A stretch of 64,000 bases of DNA from contig NW_027480422.1 of assembly GCF_051401765.1 (NCBI RefSeq), forward strand, positions 21,904,001-21,968,000, given 5' to 3'. Each line of letters begins with the position of its first letter. The stretch's first letter is position 1. Of the stretch, positions 62,965 to 64,000 are shown in pieces. Origin of the DNA: Calliopsis andreniformis. Taxonomy: Eukaryota; Arthropoda; Insecta; Hymenoptera; Andrenidae. Below the pieces are notes generated by a model. It ran no database searches and was not told the origin of the DNA. It saw only the letters and a program-made list of their open reading frames with translations. Position numbers and translations under genes: made by a program.

Positions 62965-64000
62965 GCAACCAGTGTGAAAGACATGGTCATTTCTACGTTC
63001 CGGGCAACCTAGCCTTCACTCTAGGGCGATGCTCCACCAGTTCGAATAGTTAGGGCCTAAGAAGTCTACGCCAGAAGCATAAAACACAATATAAATACAA
63101 CAGTTTTTCCATAGTATAATACGAATAATTGCAATCAGTATGAAAGTCATGATCATTTCTACGTTCCGGGCTACCTCGGCGACACCAGAGGGCGTTGCTC
63201 CACCAGATCCAATAGTTAGGACCTAAGAAGTCAACACCAGAAGCATAAAATACAGAATAGGTACAACAGTTATTCCCTTGTATAACAGGAATAATTGCAA
63301 CCAGTGTGAAAGGTATGGTCATTTCTACGTTCCGGGGAACCTAGGCCTCACTCTAGGGCATTGCTCCACCCCATCGAATAGCTACGGCCTTAGAAGTCGA
63401 CGCCATAACTATAAAATACATTATATATACAATTGTATTTCCATTGTATAAAATGAATAATTGCATACAGTGTGGAAGTAATGGTTATTTCTACGTTCAG
63501 GGCAACCTAGGCAACACGCTAGGGCGTTGCTCCACCAGAACGAATAGCTACGGCCTTAGGAGTCAACGCCAGAGGCATGACATACAATATAAGCACAACA
63601 GTTTTTCCAACGTCTAAAACGAATAATTGCAATCAGCATGAAGGTTATGGTCATTTCTACGATCCGGGCCACCTAGGCTTCACCCTAGGCATTAGTCCAC
63701 CAGAACCAATAGTTAGGGCCTAAGAAGTCAACGCCAGAAGCATAAAGTACAATAAAAATCCAACAGTTTGTCCATCGTATAACAGGAATAATTACAACCA
63801 GTGTGAAAGTAATGGGCATTTCTACGTTCCGTGCAACCTAGGCTTCACAGTAAGGCGTTGTTCCACCATGTCGAATAGTTAGGGCCTTAGAAAACAACTC
63901 CAGACGCATAAAACACAATAAAAGTACACCAGATTTTCCATTATATAAAAAGAATAATTGCAACCAGTGTGAAAGTAATGGTCTTTTCTACGTTTCGGGC
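62965..64000 (+). repeat. Terminal block identical to 59,648-60,683
   Basis: The last 1,036 bp match 59,648-60,683, 3,317 bp upstream (20 monomers minus 3). I compared the two line by line and found no difference. The copy starts inside a monomer at GCAACCAGTGTGAAAGACATGG, where the preceding ATGTATATTT type switches in phase. The window ends before the end of the copy, so its full length is unknown. It is the youngest duplication I can recognise here. Confidence 0.92.

Larger units (their letters stand above)
1..64000. repeat. 166 bp satellite DNA array, head to tail, open at both ends
   Basis: The landmark GGCTTCACTC followed by a GGGCGTTG-like block recurs every 166 bp from the first to the last base; early copies of its CTTC lie at 167, 333 and 499. 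About 385 monomers fit the window and all read in the same direction. Small indels make some monomers 1-2 bp longer or shorter, and two carry a 16 bp deletion. No foreign sequence, transposable element or spacer interrupts the array. The monomer is close to one nucleosome plus linker, as in many plant and animal centromeric satellites. A centromeric or pericentromeric location is therefore likely but inferred. I do not recognise the family by name. Confidence 0.98.

Noticed and set aside
1..64000. TTAGGG telomere hexamer once in many monomers
   Set aside because: It occurs singly within GTTAGGGCC, not in tandem, and often mutates to CTAGGG or CTACGG. It is not a telomere or an interstitial telomeric array.
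1..64000. CENP-B box
   Set aside because: The only resembling segment, TTCTACGTTCCGGG, is one base too short and lacks the TTCG and A core spacing of the known box. Occasional TTCGACGTTCC variants do not restore it.
1..64000. CRISPR array or bacterial repeat region
   Set aside because: The repeats are 166 bp, contiguous and variable, without unique spacers, and the 64 kb lack any coding gene. This does not fit a bacterial or archaeal genome.
1..64000. Subrepeats of an rDNA intergenic spacer
   Set aside because: An array of more than 64 kb with no rRNA sequence is far longer than spacer subrepeats, and no rRNA-like segment was seen on either strand.

Overview
The whole window is one uninterrupted tandem array of a satellite DNA with a 166 bp monomer. 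About 385 monomers lie head to tail, all in the same orientation, and the array runs off both ends. I find no gene, no RNA gene, no transposable element, no inversion and no unique sequence. Every open reading frame is a translation shadow of the monomer. Such an array fits a eukaryotic nuclear genome, most likely centromeric or pericentromeric heterochromatin. The sequence alone does not show whether the host is a plant or an animal, or whether this array carries the kinetochore.

The monomer (consensus made by eye, about 42% GC) is bipartite. A GC-richer part of about 60 bp (landmarks GGCTTCACTCTAGGGCGTTG, CCACCAGATCGAAT, AGTCAACGCC) is followed by an AT-rich part of about 90 bp (AGCATAAAATACAA, ACAGTTTTTCC, GGAATAATTGCAACCAGTG, GGTCATTTCTACG), closed by TTCCGGGCAACCTA. 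A short imperfect dyad spans the monomer junction. Monomers vary at a limited set of positions, and the combinations of variants act as fingerprints.

The fingerprints show irregular, overlapping higher-order repeats rather than one fixed unit. Copy distances lie at or slightly below multiples of 166 bp: 3, 6, 7, 8, 9, 12, 16, 18, 20, 21, 24, 35, 57 and about 82-83 monomers. The array falls into three zones. Zone 1 (about 1-20,880) has copies 9-14 kb apart as well as 8-12-monomer local repeats. Zone 2 (about 20,880-42,200) is dominated by a 24-monomer duplication (3,983 bp) and a 35-monomer duplication (5,809 bp). Zone 3 (about 42,200-64,000) has 6- to 34-monomer repeats, a trimer phrase present six times, and a final 1,036 bp that I found identical to 59,648-60,683. 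Close partners lie within a zone, which suggests that each zone was homogenised locally.

The copy junctions keep the 166 bp phase. This is what unequal crossing-over or homology-directed amplification would leave. All distances, alignments and boundaries were made by eye. Boundaries are good to about 10-30 bp, and identities are given in words unless I compared every base.
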